In this document: positions 1 through 10,240 of the stretch, one piece after another
Layout: every line of letters begins with the position of its first letter
How positions within the stretch are numbered: the first letter of the stretch is position 1
NCBI RefSeq assembly: GCF_033115175.1
Contig: NC_084827.1
Location: 144,639,701-144,703,700, forward strand
Source of the DNA: Lepus europaeus
Taxonomy: Eukaryota; Chordata; Mammalia; Lagomorpha; Leporidae
Direction of reading: 5' to 3'
DNA length: 64,000 nt
Translations under genes and position numbers: made by a program
Notes under the pieces: model-generated
Told to the model about the DNA's origin: nothing
The model's database searches: none
The model's input: the letters and a program-made list of their open reading frames with translations, nothing else

Positions 1-351
1 ACAGCTCCCCAATCCAATTTTCTCATTGGTCCTCTCCCCTTGCATAAAAGGCAAGGTATTTACATATTTGGTTTTATAATTATTCTCTTTGTTCCCCAGG
101 TGTTTCAAATGTTCATGAATGAAAAATGGCTTATTGATTTTCACTGGACTCCAAACTGTTATTCCCACAGTGTTATGGAAGCACACACACAAACACACAA
201 TCTAGAAACTAGATTCAAACTTGATTATATTAACAAGATGAATCATTATTTACAAATCATTTAGTTAGACTGTCCAGGCTAGAGGCCACCAGACAGGTAC
301 TGTAGTATCCAAGGGAGACAGGTTTATTGCTGATTGCTTTAAAAACAAGCA
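1..351. other. Intergenic, no feature recognised
   Basis: AT-rich sequence with a short (CA)n run near 184. No gene or repeat family identified. Confidence 0.5.
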
Positions 352-664
352 GGGGCTGGGGTTCTGGCACAGTGGGTTAAGCCAGCTCCTGCAAAGCCAG
401 CATCCCATATGGGTGCTGATTTGAGTCCTGACTGCTCCACTTCTAATCAAGTGCCCTGCGCATATGCCTGGGAAAGCAACAGAAGATGGCCCATGTGCTT
501 GGGCCCCTGCACCCAAGCAGGAGATCACAAGAAGCTCCTGGCTCCTGGATTTGGCCTTACCCAGCCTCAGCCATCTGGGAAGTGAACCAGTGGATGGAAG
601 ACCTCTCCCTCTTTCTCTCTGTAGCTAACTCTGCCTTCCAAATAAATAAAATAAACCTTAAAAA
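352..664 (+). repeat. C-repeat SINE
   Basis: Starts GGGGCTGG, has a tRNA-like head, the GAAGATGGCCCA core, and an AAATAAATAAAATAAA tail. Confidence 0.88.
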
Positions 665-1501
665 TCAAACAAATATATAAACGTTGCTGTAATCACTAAT
701 TTTCCCTTTCTGGGCGCGTGCAGTCTACATAGACTGGTAATACAGATCACAATCATTGAGTGAGAGACATTTCTCAGTAGAGAAAAGATGTGATCACTTT
801 CCCAGTGATGTATTTGATACAGTAGCCACAGGGTAGCAGCATATATTTTTGTTCCATTTAAGCCAAGATTGGTCTCTGAATGTGCACTTGACAGCAAAGG
901 AAAGATACTTTCTTAACATAAATCTGCTATTCGACCGGTCAGCATTCTTTTGGAATTTAAAGGATTTTTTCTTTATTGATGAAAAACATTCAATCTATGA
1001 AGACAATTTCAGAAATACCATGTGGCTCAGTTTCCCACACATCAAAGTGGGTAACGTGGAGCAAAGAAATCATAAATTGTCATCCTGCCTACACTGTGGC
1101 TGAAAACATGAAGAATCCACCAGCTTCCATTAACCTGAGCTGTAGGGGCCTGCAGAGGAGGAGAAACCAGCATGCAGATTAAGCCTCATCTGACCAGAGA
1201 GGAGGGGGAAAACAGGCCCTTGAGGAGCGGAAGTCACATGACCAGGCTCAGCCCCCCCCCCTAGTCTGGAGCGAGTTTGAAGTGTTTGAAGAAGGTGAGG
1301 CAGAGCTCAGTGTGCCAGGTGGCTGGGGAGCTGAGCAGTGTCGCCCAGGCGAGGCCGAAGGCCACAGGGGCCATCAGCTTTGCATGAAGGGACTGCGGCT
1401 CAGCTGCCCACGGGCCCTGCTGCTGGCTTTGGGGGACACCCTAGACCACAGGAGCCCAAGGAAGGATGTGGGGAAGGGGTGCAAAGAGAAAGGAGGCCCC
1501 A
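665..1501. other. Intergenic single-copy sequence
   Basis: No exon or repeat recognised. A GC-richer part near 1250-1500 has a C9 run. Confidence 0.5.
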
Positions 1502-1830
1502 GGGCTGGTGCTGTGGCGCAGCGGGTCAAAGCCCTGGGCTGAAGTGTCAGCATCCCATATGGGCGCTGGTTCGAGACCCAGCTGCTCCACTTCTGATCCA
1601 GGTACCTGCTATGGCCTGGGAAAGCAGTGGAAGATGGCCCAAGTCCTTAGGCCCCTGCACCTGCGTGGGAGACCCGGAATAAGTTCCTGGCTCCTGGCTT
1701 TGGATCAGTGCTACTCCGGCCATTGTGGTCATCTGGGGAGTGAACCAGTGGAAGACCTCTCTCTCTGTCTCTACCTCTCTCTGTAACTCTGTCTTTCAAA
1801 TAAATAAAATAAATCTTTAAAAAAAAAAAA
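1502..1830 (+). repeat. C-repeat SINE
   Basis: Full-length: GGCTGGTGCTGTGGCGCAGC head to AAATAAATAAAATAAATC tail. Confidence 0.9.
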
Positions 1831-2195
1831 GACATAAAGGAGACAGAAGCAGAGGGGTCACAGGCAGGAAAGGTTCTGTACGGCACAGAAAAGCTGGCAC
1901 ATGGGCAGCGGCTGGGGTGAAACAAAGTGAAAGCAATAGCAACTTTTAATTTCTTTTGAAAATAAAATCTTTAGCTGTGTAATCTAATAAGAGTGAGAGA
2001 CATTGGTTTTATCATTTGTTTCACTTTAAATGATGGTAAATACTCTTTTAAAAACTTTGGTCTATTAGAGCTAAGGGTGGTTAGTGGGCATTTATTCATT
2101 TACCATACTATAAGCAGTAAAAAAAAGAATGGAGGGCAGGGAGTATCTTAAATAAAAATTATCCTTGTGAGTTGATGCAGCAAAACCTGTGATTG

Positions 2196-2281
2196 TAGGG
2201 CCAGTGTTAAGCCTGCCACTTGGGATGGCTGCATCCCATATCAGAGTGCCAGTACTCAGTACTTTATTAATATCCATGCCA
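2196..2281 (+). repeat. C-repeat 5' fragment
   Basis: GGGCCAGTGTTAAGCCTGCC and GCATCCCATATCAGAGTGCC only; truncated at the junction with the next minus-strand element. Confidence 0.6.
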
Positions 2282-2289
2282 TCCCAGAT

Positions 2290-2614
2290 TTTTTGTAAAG
2301 ATGTATTTATTTAATTTAAAGGGAAGGAGTTGGGTGGGGGGGGGGGGAGAAAGGGAGAGAGAGATTTCATCTGCTGGTTCACTCTCCAAATGGCCATAAC
2401 AGCCAGCGAGGGCTGGGCCAGGCCAAAGCCAGGAGGCTGGAACTCAATCTGGTCTCCCACGCGGGAGTCAGGGACCCAGGTATGGGAACCACCACCTGTT
2501 GACTGCCAGAGTTGGCATTAGCAGGAAGCTGGATCAGAAGAGGAGGCAGTACTTAAACCCAGAGGCCCTGATACAGGATGCAGGCTTCCCACGCTGTGCC
2601 AAATGCCCACCCCC
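2290..2614 (-). repeat. Old C-repeat SINE
   Basis: AAAGATGTATTTATTT tail, CTGGTTCACTC, ends CAAATGCCCACCCC. Contains a G-run at 2336-2348. Confidence 0.8.
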
Positions 2615-3407
2615 AGAACTGTTTTTTAAAGAAAATTAATTTTATCCCACAAAGGTCTGGGAACTCCTCCAAGACAATTTTAACCCTGCATTGTAAGAGT
2701 GGGACCTGAAATGCATCCTAAGAAGAAAAGTTCTACTTTTTGTCATCAGAGAAATTGGAATTCAATCTACTTAATGGTATACTCTATGATCTTCTTTTGG
2801 AATAATTATTAATTATATTATTGTTAGCTTATTTGGAAGGCAAGGCAGTCCTACTTGCTGGGTTTCTGTGAGAAATTATGAAATAACGTGCAGATGTTTG
2901 GGGAAGAGTAACATCCTGTACGCAGGCGAGGTCTGCTAGGACCACGCTCAGTGTGGCAGCAGCCATGCTGTTCCCCAGGTAGGAGCAGGACTGTTGCTGC
3001 TGTGACTACCAGTGTGGCAGTGTCGAGGTCCTGTTCAGTGCAGGTGCTTTTTCAGTGCGAGAAAATAACTTTCTGCCACAAAGAGCACCCCCAGAAGTGA
3101 AACTTGATTAAAAAGGGGTGGGGAGCACCCAGGAAAGACAGGCTCTTAAACAAGCCAAGCCATTTGAGAAACTTTCCTGATACAGAAGTGTTTACAGCTA
3201 GGGTCAACAGTAAGATTTCTTACTGTGGTATACTAAGATAACTGGTAAGCAGTAAAGTCTTTTCTACATAATCCAATAGGGAGCCATTGCGTGCCATCAT
3301 GTGTTACCCTTGTTTGTTTTTGTTTTGTTTTAATAAATATTATGAATGTTATATAATTTGAGATGTATCTATGATGATTACCCAAAATATCAGTTATTTG
3401 GAAATGC
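2615..3407. other. Intergenic single-copy sequence
   Basis: No gene or recognisable repeat found. Confidence 0.5.
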
Positions 3408-3733
3408 TTTTTTTTTTAAAGATTTATTTAGTTATTTGAAAGGCAGAGTTACAGAGCGGCAGAGGCAGAGGTCTTCCTTCCATCCGCTGGTTCACTCCCC
3501 AGATGGCCATAACAGCCAGAGCTGCACCGATCCAAAGCCAGGAGCCAGGAGCTTCTTCCGGGTCTCCCACATGGGTGCAGGGGCCCAAGGACTTGAGTCA
3601 TGTTCCACTGCTTTCCCAAGCCATAGCAGAGAGCTGGATCAGAAGTGGAGCAGCCGGGACTTGAACTGGCGCCCATATGGGATGCCGGCACTGTAGGCAG
3701 TGGCTTTACCTGCTATGCCACAGCACTAGCCCC
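3407..3733 (-). repeat. C-repeat SINE with 8-bp target duplication
   Basis: Full-length minus-strand copy flanked by TGGAAATG at 3399-3406 and 3734-3741. Confidence 0.9.
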
Positions 3734-4096
3734 TGGAAATGTTTTGGTTTGAATGCATCTCCCAAAGGTTCACGTGTTGGGAATTTAATCACGAAGTCTA
3801 TATTAATGGTATTTGGATGCGGCGGCCTTGGGGAGGTAATGGGAATTGGATGAGATCATGAGGGTGGGAGCCCCAGGGTGGCATCCGTGACTTTGTATGA
3901 CCTGAGCTGCCACACCCGCTCTGTCTCACTGATACCTTCTGCCATGCTATGATGCAGCGGCAAGAGGGACCTCACCAGATACCAGATTCTTGCTCAAGGG
4001 CTTCCCAGCCTTCAGCGCCACAGACTAAAAAAATCCCTGTTCTTTATAAATTATCAGCCTGTGACATTCAGTTATAACAACAGAACACGGAATAAG
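3734..4096 (+). repeat. LTR fragment of MaLR type (MLT1/MST-like)
   Basis: Order of motifs as in MaLR solo LTRs: CTCCCAAAGGTTCACGTGTT, TTTAATC, GATGAGATCATGAGGG, CCTTCTGCCATG, CCTCACCAGATACCAG, and a TATAACAACAGAACACGG end. No coding part of an element is present. Family name from memory. Confidence 0.7.
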
Positions 4097-4190
4097 GCAA
4101 CATGCCACTTCAAACTGTTTTCTACATCAAGGAGCGAGAGCCTTCGCCTTAATCTATCATCCTTGCTATGCGGAGAGCAGAAGAGAGAGG

Positions 4191-4513
4191 GTCAGGTGTT
4201 TGGTGTCCCAGTGAGACACCACCAGGGACACGCACATCCAAACTGGAGTGCCAGTGCCTGAGTTCAAGTCCTGGCTCCACTGCTGATTCCAGCTTCCTGC
4301 TAACACGCATCCTGGGAGGCAATAGATGATGGCTCAAGCACTGGGGTCCCTGCCACCCACATGGCAGGTGCAGGCTGAGTTCTGGGCTCCTGGCTTCACG
4401 TTGGCCAAGCCCTGGTTGTTGTGAGCATCTAGGGAGTGAACCAGTGGATGGAGAGCTCTGTCTGCCTGCCTTTCAGATAAAAATGAAAATAGAAATTTTA
4501 GAAAAAAAAAAAG
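4191..4513 (+). repeat. Old C-repeat SINE
   Basis: Diverged copy: TGAGTTCAAGTCCTGGCTCC B-box region, GATGGCTCAAG core, A-tail ending at 4513. Confidence 0.8.
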
Positions 4514-5297
4514 ATTGAGGGAATGGCAGAGCACCTCTGTGCTAGGATTTTTGAATCCCTAAGCCTCCCAATTATTTCAGTCTATTCAAATATCTAAATA
4601 ATAGGTTGTGTTTGTTTAAAAGATAGTACTTATGGGCCCAATTTTTAAGTAAGTTTATTTTTATCTTTATTATATCAAATAATAATAATAATTATAAAAT
4701 AACTATGAAAAATCATCCTATGCAGCCACTAAAAGAAATGGTATGTAAGAGATATGTAGCAGTTGAATGATGTGTCCCCTATTTTTCATCTAAAGTGCAA
4801 TTATTTGAAACACCACTGTACCTCAAAACCTATCATTGTAAAAGTGTTATTGAAACTGTGAAAATGCTTCTAGGGTGGGCATTTGATATAGCAGTTAAGA
4901 TGCAGCCTGCTAGGCCTGCATTCCAAATCCCGCAAGTCCTCCAGAACAGTACTTTTAGATTAAAATGTTTTCAGCTACTTAAAGGAAAGGTGCTAGGTGC
5001 AACACATGAACTTCACATTAAAATTGACCTTGGCTGTGGAAATAGATACAAGAGTTTCTTTTTCAGAACCAAGTAGCAATAGATCTTTATTCCAAGAACT
5101 AGAAGGGTGCCAAGGACCTGTCTCCTAAAGCACATTGTTTCCCTTGGAAATAGAAAAGAATTTGTACCTCTGTGCTGTGGGTTTTGCTGATTGTAGAACA
5201 TTTTATGTACTTGCCTAAATACTGTATCATACACACCCACACACACTTATGTAAGCATATATATATTTACGTATGAGTTTGACTAGGAGTATTTTCA
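4514..5297. other. Intergenic, with a C-repeat 5' scrap
   Basis: GGGTGGGCATTTGATATAGC at about 4871-4950 is the head of an old C-repeat. The rest is AT-rich and unrecognised. Confidence 0.45.
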
Positions 5298-5606
5298 TTT
5301 TTAAAAATCTTTATTTGTTATTGTTATTTGTTTATTATATTTGAGAGAGAGACAGAGAGCTCCCATCCACTGGTTCACTCCCCAAATGCCCACACTAGCT
5401 GAGGCTGGGCCAAGCCAGGAGTTGGGAACTCAATCCAGATCTCCCACGTGGGTAACAAGGACCCAAATACTTAAGGCATCACCTGCTGCTTCCCAGGATG
5501 TGCATTAGCAGGAAGCTAGAGTAGGTAGCCATAGCCAGGATTTGGACCCAGGTACTCAGATGTGGGATGTGGGCAGCTTAAGTGCTAAGCCATATGCACA
5601 ATCCTT
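5298..5606 (-). repeat. Old C-repeat SINE
   Basis: TTTAAAAATCTTTATTTG tail, CACTGGTTCACTCCCCAAAT, and a TTAAGTGCTAAGCC head. Confidence 0.78.
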
Positions 5607-5894
5607 GCTAGATCTTTAGTTGGGCTGGCCGTAAAAAAGAGAAGACACAAGTGACCAATTACAGGAATGAAAGAGGAAGTATCTCTACCAACCTTAGGAA
5701 TGAAAAAGATTTTAAGAGAACACTATGAACAACTTTATGACAACAAATCTGACAACTTACATGAAACGACAAATTCCCAGAAAAACACAAATCATCAAAG
5801 CTAACTAAAAAAGAAATTGAACATTTGAATAGATAAATAACAAGTAAAGGAACTGAAGTATTAGTCAGAAATCTTCCCATAAAAGAAAGCCCAG

Positions 5895-6227
5895 AGGCCA
5901 GCGCCGCAGCTCACTAGGCTAATCCTCCGCCTTGCGGTGCCGGCACACCGGGTTCTAGTCCCGGTTGGGATGCCGGATTCTGTTCCGGTTGCCCCTCTTC
6001 CAGGCCAGCTCTCTGCTGTGGCCAGGGAGTGCAGTGGAGGATGGCCCAAGTGCTTGGGCCCTGCACCCTATGGGAGACCAGGAGAAGCACCTGGCTCCTG
6101 GTTTCGGATCAGTGAGATGCGCCGGCCACAGCGGCCATTGGAGGGTGAACCAGCAGCAAAAAGGAAGACCTTTCCGTCTGTCTCTCTCTCTCACTATCCA
6201 CTCTGCCTGTCAAAAAAAAAGAAAAAG
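5895..6227 (+). repeat. Young-type C-repeat SINE, first of a tandem pair
   Basis: Head GGCCAGCGCCGCAGCTCAC, B box GGTTCTAGTCCCGG, end CTGCCTGTCAAAAA (pure-A tail subfamily). The left duplication AAAAGAAAGCCCAG is at 5881-5894. Confidence 0.92.
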
Positions 6228-6579
6228 AGGCAGGCACCGCGGCTCACTAGGCTAATCCTCCGCCTTGCAGTGCCGGCACACCAGGTTCTAGTCCTAGTCA
6301 GGGCGCCGATCCTGTCCTGGTTGCCCCTCTTCCAGGCCAGCTCTCTGCTGTGGCCAGGGAGTGCAGTGGAGGATGGCCCAAGTGCTTGGGCCCTGCACCC
6401 CATGGGAGACCAGGAGAAGCACCTGGCTCCTGGCTTCAGATCAGCGCAGTGCGCCGGCCGCAGCGCGCCTACCGCGGCGGCCATTGGAGGGTGAACCAAA
6501 GGCAAAAGGAAGACCTTTCTCTCTGTCTCTCACTGTCCACTCTGCCTGTCAAAAAAAAAAAAAAAGAAAGAAAGAAAGA
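6228..6579 (+). repeat. Young-type C-repeat SINE, second of a tandem pair
   Basis: Same subfamily and orientation, abutting the first copy's A-tail. The right duplication AAAAGAAAGCCCAG is at 6580-6593. Confidence 0.92.
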
Positions 6580-6669
6580 AAAAGAAAGCCCAGGCCCAAA
6601 TGGCTTCACTGGTGAATTCTATCAAATATGTCAAAAATAAGTAATACCTACACAAACATGTTGGGTAAG

Positions 6670-6990
6670 GGGTGGGCATTTGGTGCAGTGGTTAACATCC
6701 CACTTTGGACACCCACATCCCATACTGGAGTGCCTAAGTCCCAGCTACTCTGCTTCCGATCCAGCCTCCTGCTACTACACATCCTGGGAGTCAGCAGATG
6801 ATGGCTCAGGTGCGTGGGTCCCTGCCTCCCCGGGGGAGACCCAGATAGAGTTCTGGGCTCCTGGGTTTGACCTGTCCCAGCACTAGCTGATGCAGGCACC
6901 TGGGGAGTGACCCAGCAGATGGACAGTCTCTCCCCTTGTCTCTCGCTCACTCGCTCATTCTTTCTGCCTTTCACATAAAAAACAAAAACA
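6670..6990 (+). repeat. Old C-repeat SINE
   Basis: GGTGGGCATTTGGTGCAGTGG head, GATGGCTCAGG core, CTGCCTTTCACATAAAAAAC end. Confidence 0.82.
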
Positions 6991-7007
6991 TTATAAATGT
7001 TATAAAA

Positions 7008-7069
7008 TGTTGTGGCATAGCAGGTTAAGCTCCACATGGGAGACCCAGATGAAGCTCATGGCTTTGAAA
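7008..7069 (+). repeat. Internally deleted C-repeat
   Basis: GTTGTGGCATAGCAGGTTAAG is joined directly to CCACATGGGAGACCCAGATG; the middle half is missing. Confidence 0.6.
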
Positions 7070-7689
7070 AAAAGAAAGTTATAAAAACTAAGAGGGGTAG
7101 TTAATGAAATGTTTTTCGTGTGTTAAATAAATCTTAACTCAAAGCAGGGAAGCCAACCTGGCTATCAGCAATGAAGAAAAGCTCCAAAATTCTATCATAA
7201 GATATCATCTTCAATGTAGCTAATATTTTTACCAAAAACTATTTCTTATATGCTGGAGTTGGCAAGTGAGTACTAAGAGTCTTAATAAGATTTTATGTTC
7301 TAATAACAAACAAAAGCAAATTTGAGGCAGCCTTGAGCCTTGTCTAATCAGACATTTCCTCCAAGCTCTGAACTGCTCCTCCTCCCCTTATAAGACCAAT
7401 ACAGCATTTATCAAGCAGACATGGAATATATCACAGGGAACTCCAGTTTGTCTGAGGATACCAATGACAAAGCAGCAAAAAGATATGATACCCCAATTTT
7501 GAGAGTTAGAAGGGTGTTAGCCACCATGTAAAGCAACTTGTACCCACATTTAGAGAAGTTAAAGTACTTGCTTGAAATCAAACATGCTTTGTGCTTTTAA
7601 GATTCCTTATACTGTTGTCTGTAGTTTGTTCATTCTCGCTGATTACAGTATTCCATTTGGGTGAATACGCTAACATTCATTTATCCAAG
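7070..7689. other. Intergenic single-copy sequence
   Basis: AT-rich; no gene or repeat recognised. Confidence 0.5.
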
Positions 7690-8005
7690 GGCCAGCGTTG
7701 TGGCATGACGGGAAAAACTGCCGCCTGCAGTGCCAGCATCCCATATGGGTGCCAGTTCAAGTCCTGGCTACTCCATTTCTGATCCAGCTCCCTGTTAATA
7801 CACTTGGCCAGTGGAAGATGGCCCAAGTATTCTGGCCCCTCCACCCATGTGGGAGACTGGGAAGAAGCTTCTGGCTCCTGGCTTTGGCCTGGCCCAGCCT
7901 GGTCATTGTGGCCATTTGGGGAGTGAACCAGTGGATGGAAGATTCTCTCTCTCTCTCCCTCAACCTCTCTGTAACTCTGCCTTTCAAATAAATAAACAAA
8001 CAAAC
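7690..8005 (+). repeat. C-repeat SINE
   Basis: GGGCCAGCGTTGTGGCATGAC head to AAATAAATAAACAAAC tail. Near-duplicate ATTTATCCA flanks suggest the target duplication. Confidence 0.88.
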
Positions 8006-8456
8006 TTATTTATCCATTAAAAAAAAAAAACCCAGTGTACATCCTCCTTTAAATGTCTGTCTTCAAACATTCCTGTAAGACAGTCAGTTCTTCCTCAAAG
8101 TTACTTAGCACTCTTCTTTTTCCTCCAGGATTAACTCTGTAATAAAAGTTCTGGATTTAGCAGATTCACTCCAGACTTTCGAAAGCATATTGCTTGCTAC
8201 ACGTTGAAGGAGCACTAAAATGAGTAAGAAATAGCCATTGCATCAAGAATTTCAGTTTAGGATTAAAGATGAGACAGCTCAAATACAAAAGTAGATCACA
8301 TATCAGAAAGAAAAGTACAAAGGAAGTACAAAGGTCAGCAAAGGAACATGTTCCATCAGCTGTAGCGACTCAGAAAGGCTTCAGGGAACAAGTAGTAGGT
8401 GAGACATGGCTTGGATTGGCAAGCAGAATTCTGCCAGTAGAAAGTAAGAGAATGTT
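8006..8456. other. Intergenic single-copy sequence
   Basis: No gene or repeat recognised. Confidence 0.5.
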
Positions 8457-8702
8457 GGGGCCAGCGCTCTGGTGTAACAGGTAAAGCCACCGCCTGTGGT
8501 GCCGGCATCCCATTTGTGCACCGGTTCGAGTCTCGGCTGCTCCACTTCTCATCCAGCTCTCTGCTATGGCCTGGGAAAGCAGTAGAAGATGGGCTCCTGC
8601 ACCCATGTGGGAGACCTGGAAGAAGCTCCTGGCTCCCGGCTTCAGATCTCAGCACAACTCCAGCTGTTGCAGCCATCTGGGGAGTGAACCAGCGGATGGA
8701 AG

Positions 8703-8745
<43 letters not shown>

Positions 8746-8801
8746 TCTTTCTCTGTGTAACTCTGAATTCCAAATAAGTAAATAAATCTTAAAAAAAAAA
8801 A
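8457..8801 (+). repeat. C-repeat SINE with expanded (CT)n
   Basis: Full-length; its internal pyrimidine tract is expanded to about 20 CT units at 8706-8745. Confidence 0.9.
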
Positions 8802-8882
8802 TTAAGACATCTTAAGAAGAGGAAAGTCATGGTGGGTGCTGTCTGACTAAAGTGTGAGATTCAATTATTTAAACCCCTTTTC

Positions 8883-9213
8883 GTTTTTTTAAAAAGACTT
8901 ATTTTATTTTTATTTGAAAGACAGAATTACAGAGAGAGGTAGAGACAGAGAGTGAGGTCTTCCATCCACTGATTCACTCCCCAGATGGCCGCAACAGCTG
9001 GAGCTGCATCTATCTGAAGCCAGGAGCCAGGAGCCTCCTCCAGGTCTCCCACATGGGCACAGGGGCCCAAGGACTTGGACTATCTTCTACTGCTTTCCCA
9101 GGCCACAGCAGAGAGCTGGACCAAAAGAGGAGCAGCTGGGTCTAGAACCAGCGCCCATATGATTCCGAATCTTCAGGCCAGGGTTTAACCCGCTGCGCCA
9201 CAGCGCTGGCCCC
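8883..9213 (-). repeat. C-repeat SINE with 12-bp target duplication
   Basis: Full-length minus-strand copy between AAACCCCTTTTC at 8871-8882 and 9215-9226. Confidence 0.92.
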
Positions 9214-9298
9214 TAAACCCCTTTTCTAATCTCTATCTCTCCCTCTCTCTCTCTTCCACTCTTCCTTTCCAATAAATATATAAATTTTCTTTTAAAAG

Positions 9299-9560
9299 GA
9301 GGGGAGCAGTAGTGTTGTGGGGCAGTGGATTAAGCCGCTACTTGCCACACTGGCATCCCATATTGGAGAGTCAGTTTGAGTCCTGGCTACTCTGCTTTCC
9401 ATACAGGGCCCTGGTAACGCACCTCTGAAAGCAGCAGAGGATGGCTGAAGTATTTGGGCCCCTGCCACCCAACTGGGAGACCCTGATGGAGTTCTGAAGC
9501 TTTGGCCTGGCCCTACCCGGTCTGTTGTGGCCATTTGGGGAGTGAAGCAGCAGATGAAAG

Positions 9561-9607
<47 letters not shown>

Positions 9608-9668
9608 CTCTCTCTCTCCTTTCCTCCCTCCTTCTACATTCTGATATTCAAATGAATAAATCTTTAAA
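9299..9668 (+). repeat. C-repeat SINE with expanded (CT)n
   Basis: GGAGCAGTAGTGTTGTGGGG head, a long CT tract at 9563-9602, AATGAATAAATCTTT tail. Confidence 0.87.
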
Positions 9669-9860
9669 ACCCTTTTCTAGCATGATAGAGTATACAGATA
9701 TTTCCTATACTAGCCCACCATGCCTACTTCCATGGGTACACCTGGAATGCCGGCCGTGAATATCTCCTAGTAATTGCAGGTCCTGTCTCACATCCAGGAA
9801 TACATACAGTTTGTGTGTGGTGGGGGAGGCATTGGGGTGCAGCAGTTAAGATGCCATTTA

Positions 9861-10227
9861 GGGGGCTGGTGTTGTGGTGCAGTGGGTTAACACCCTGGCC
9901 TGAAGTGCCGGCATTCCATATGGGTGCTGGTTCAAGACCTGGCTGCTCCACTTCCTATCCAGCTCTCTGCTATGGCCTGGGAGAGCAGTAGAAGATGGCC
10001 CAGACCCTTGGGCCCCTGCACCCACGTTGGAGACCCGGAAGAAGCTCCTGACTCCTGGCTTCAGATCGGCGCAGCTCTGGCTGTTGCAGCCAATTAGGGA
10101 GTTAACCATCGGAAGGAGGACCTTTCTCTCTCGTTCGTGAGCGCACACACACTCTCTCTCTCTCTGCCTCTCCTCTGTCTGTGTAACTCTGACTTTCAAA
10201 TAAATAAATAAATCTTTAAGAACAAAA
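9861..10227 (+). repeat. C-repeat SINE A of the nest
   Basis: Full-length, between AAGATGCCATTTA at 9848-9860 and 10228-10240 (perfect 13 bp). Confidence 0.92.
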
Positions 10228-10240
10228 AAGATGCCATTTA

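Larger units (their letters stand above)
5614..6664 (+). repeat. L1 ORF2 fragment split by a C-repeat pair
   Basis: 5614-5894 and 6594-6664 read as one mammalian L1 ORF2 segment (AGAGAACACTATGAACAAC, CAAATGGCTTCACTGGTGAA). The split is exactly at the 14-bp duplication flanking the SINE pair. Not functional. Confidence 0.8.

Noticed and set aside
5937-6640. Overlapping open frames of 80-185 codons at 5.9-6.6 kb
   Set aside because: Entirely inside two tandem C-repeat SINEs; similar peptide shadows recur at every young C-repeat in the window.
9563-9635. (CT)n tract as a regulatory GAGA-type element
   Set aside because: It is the expanded internal pyrimidine tract of a C-repeat, as at 8706-8745 and 62290-62330.
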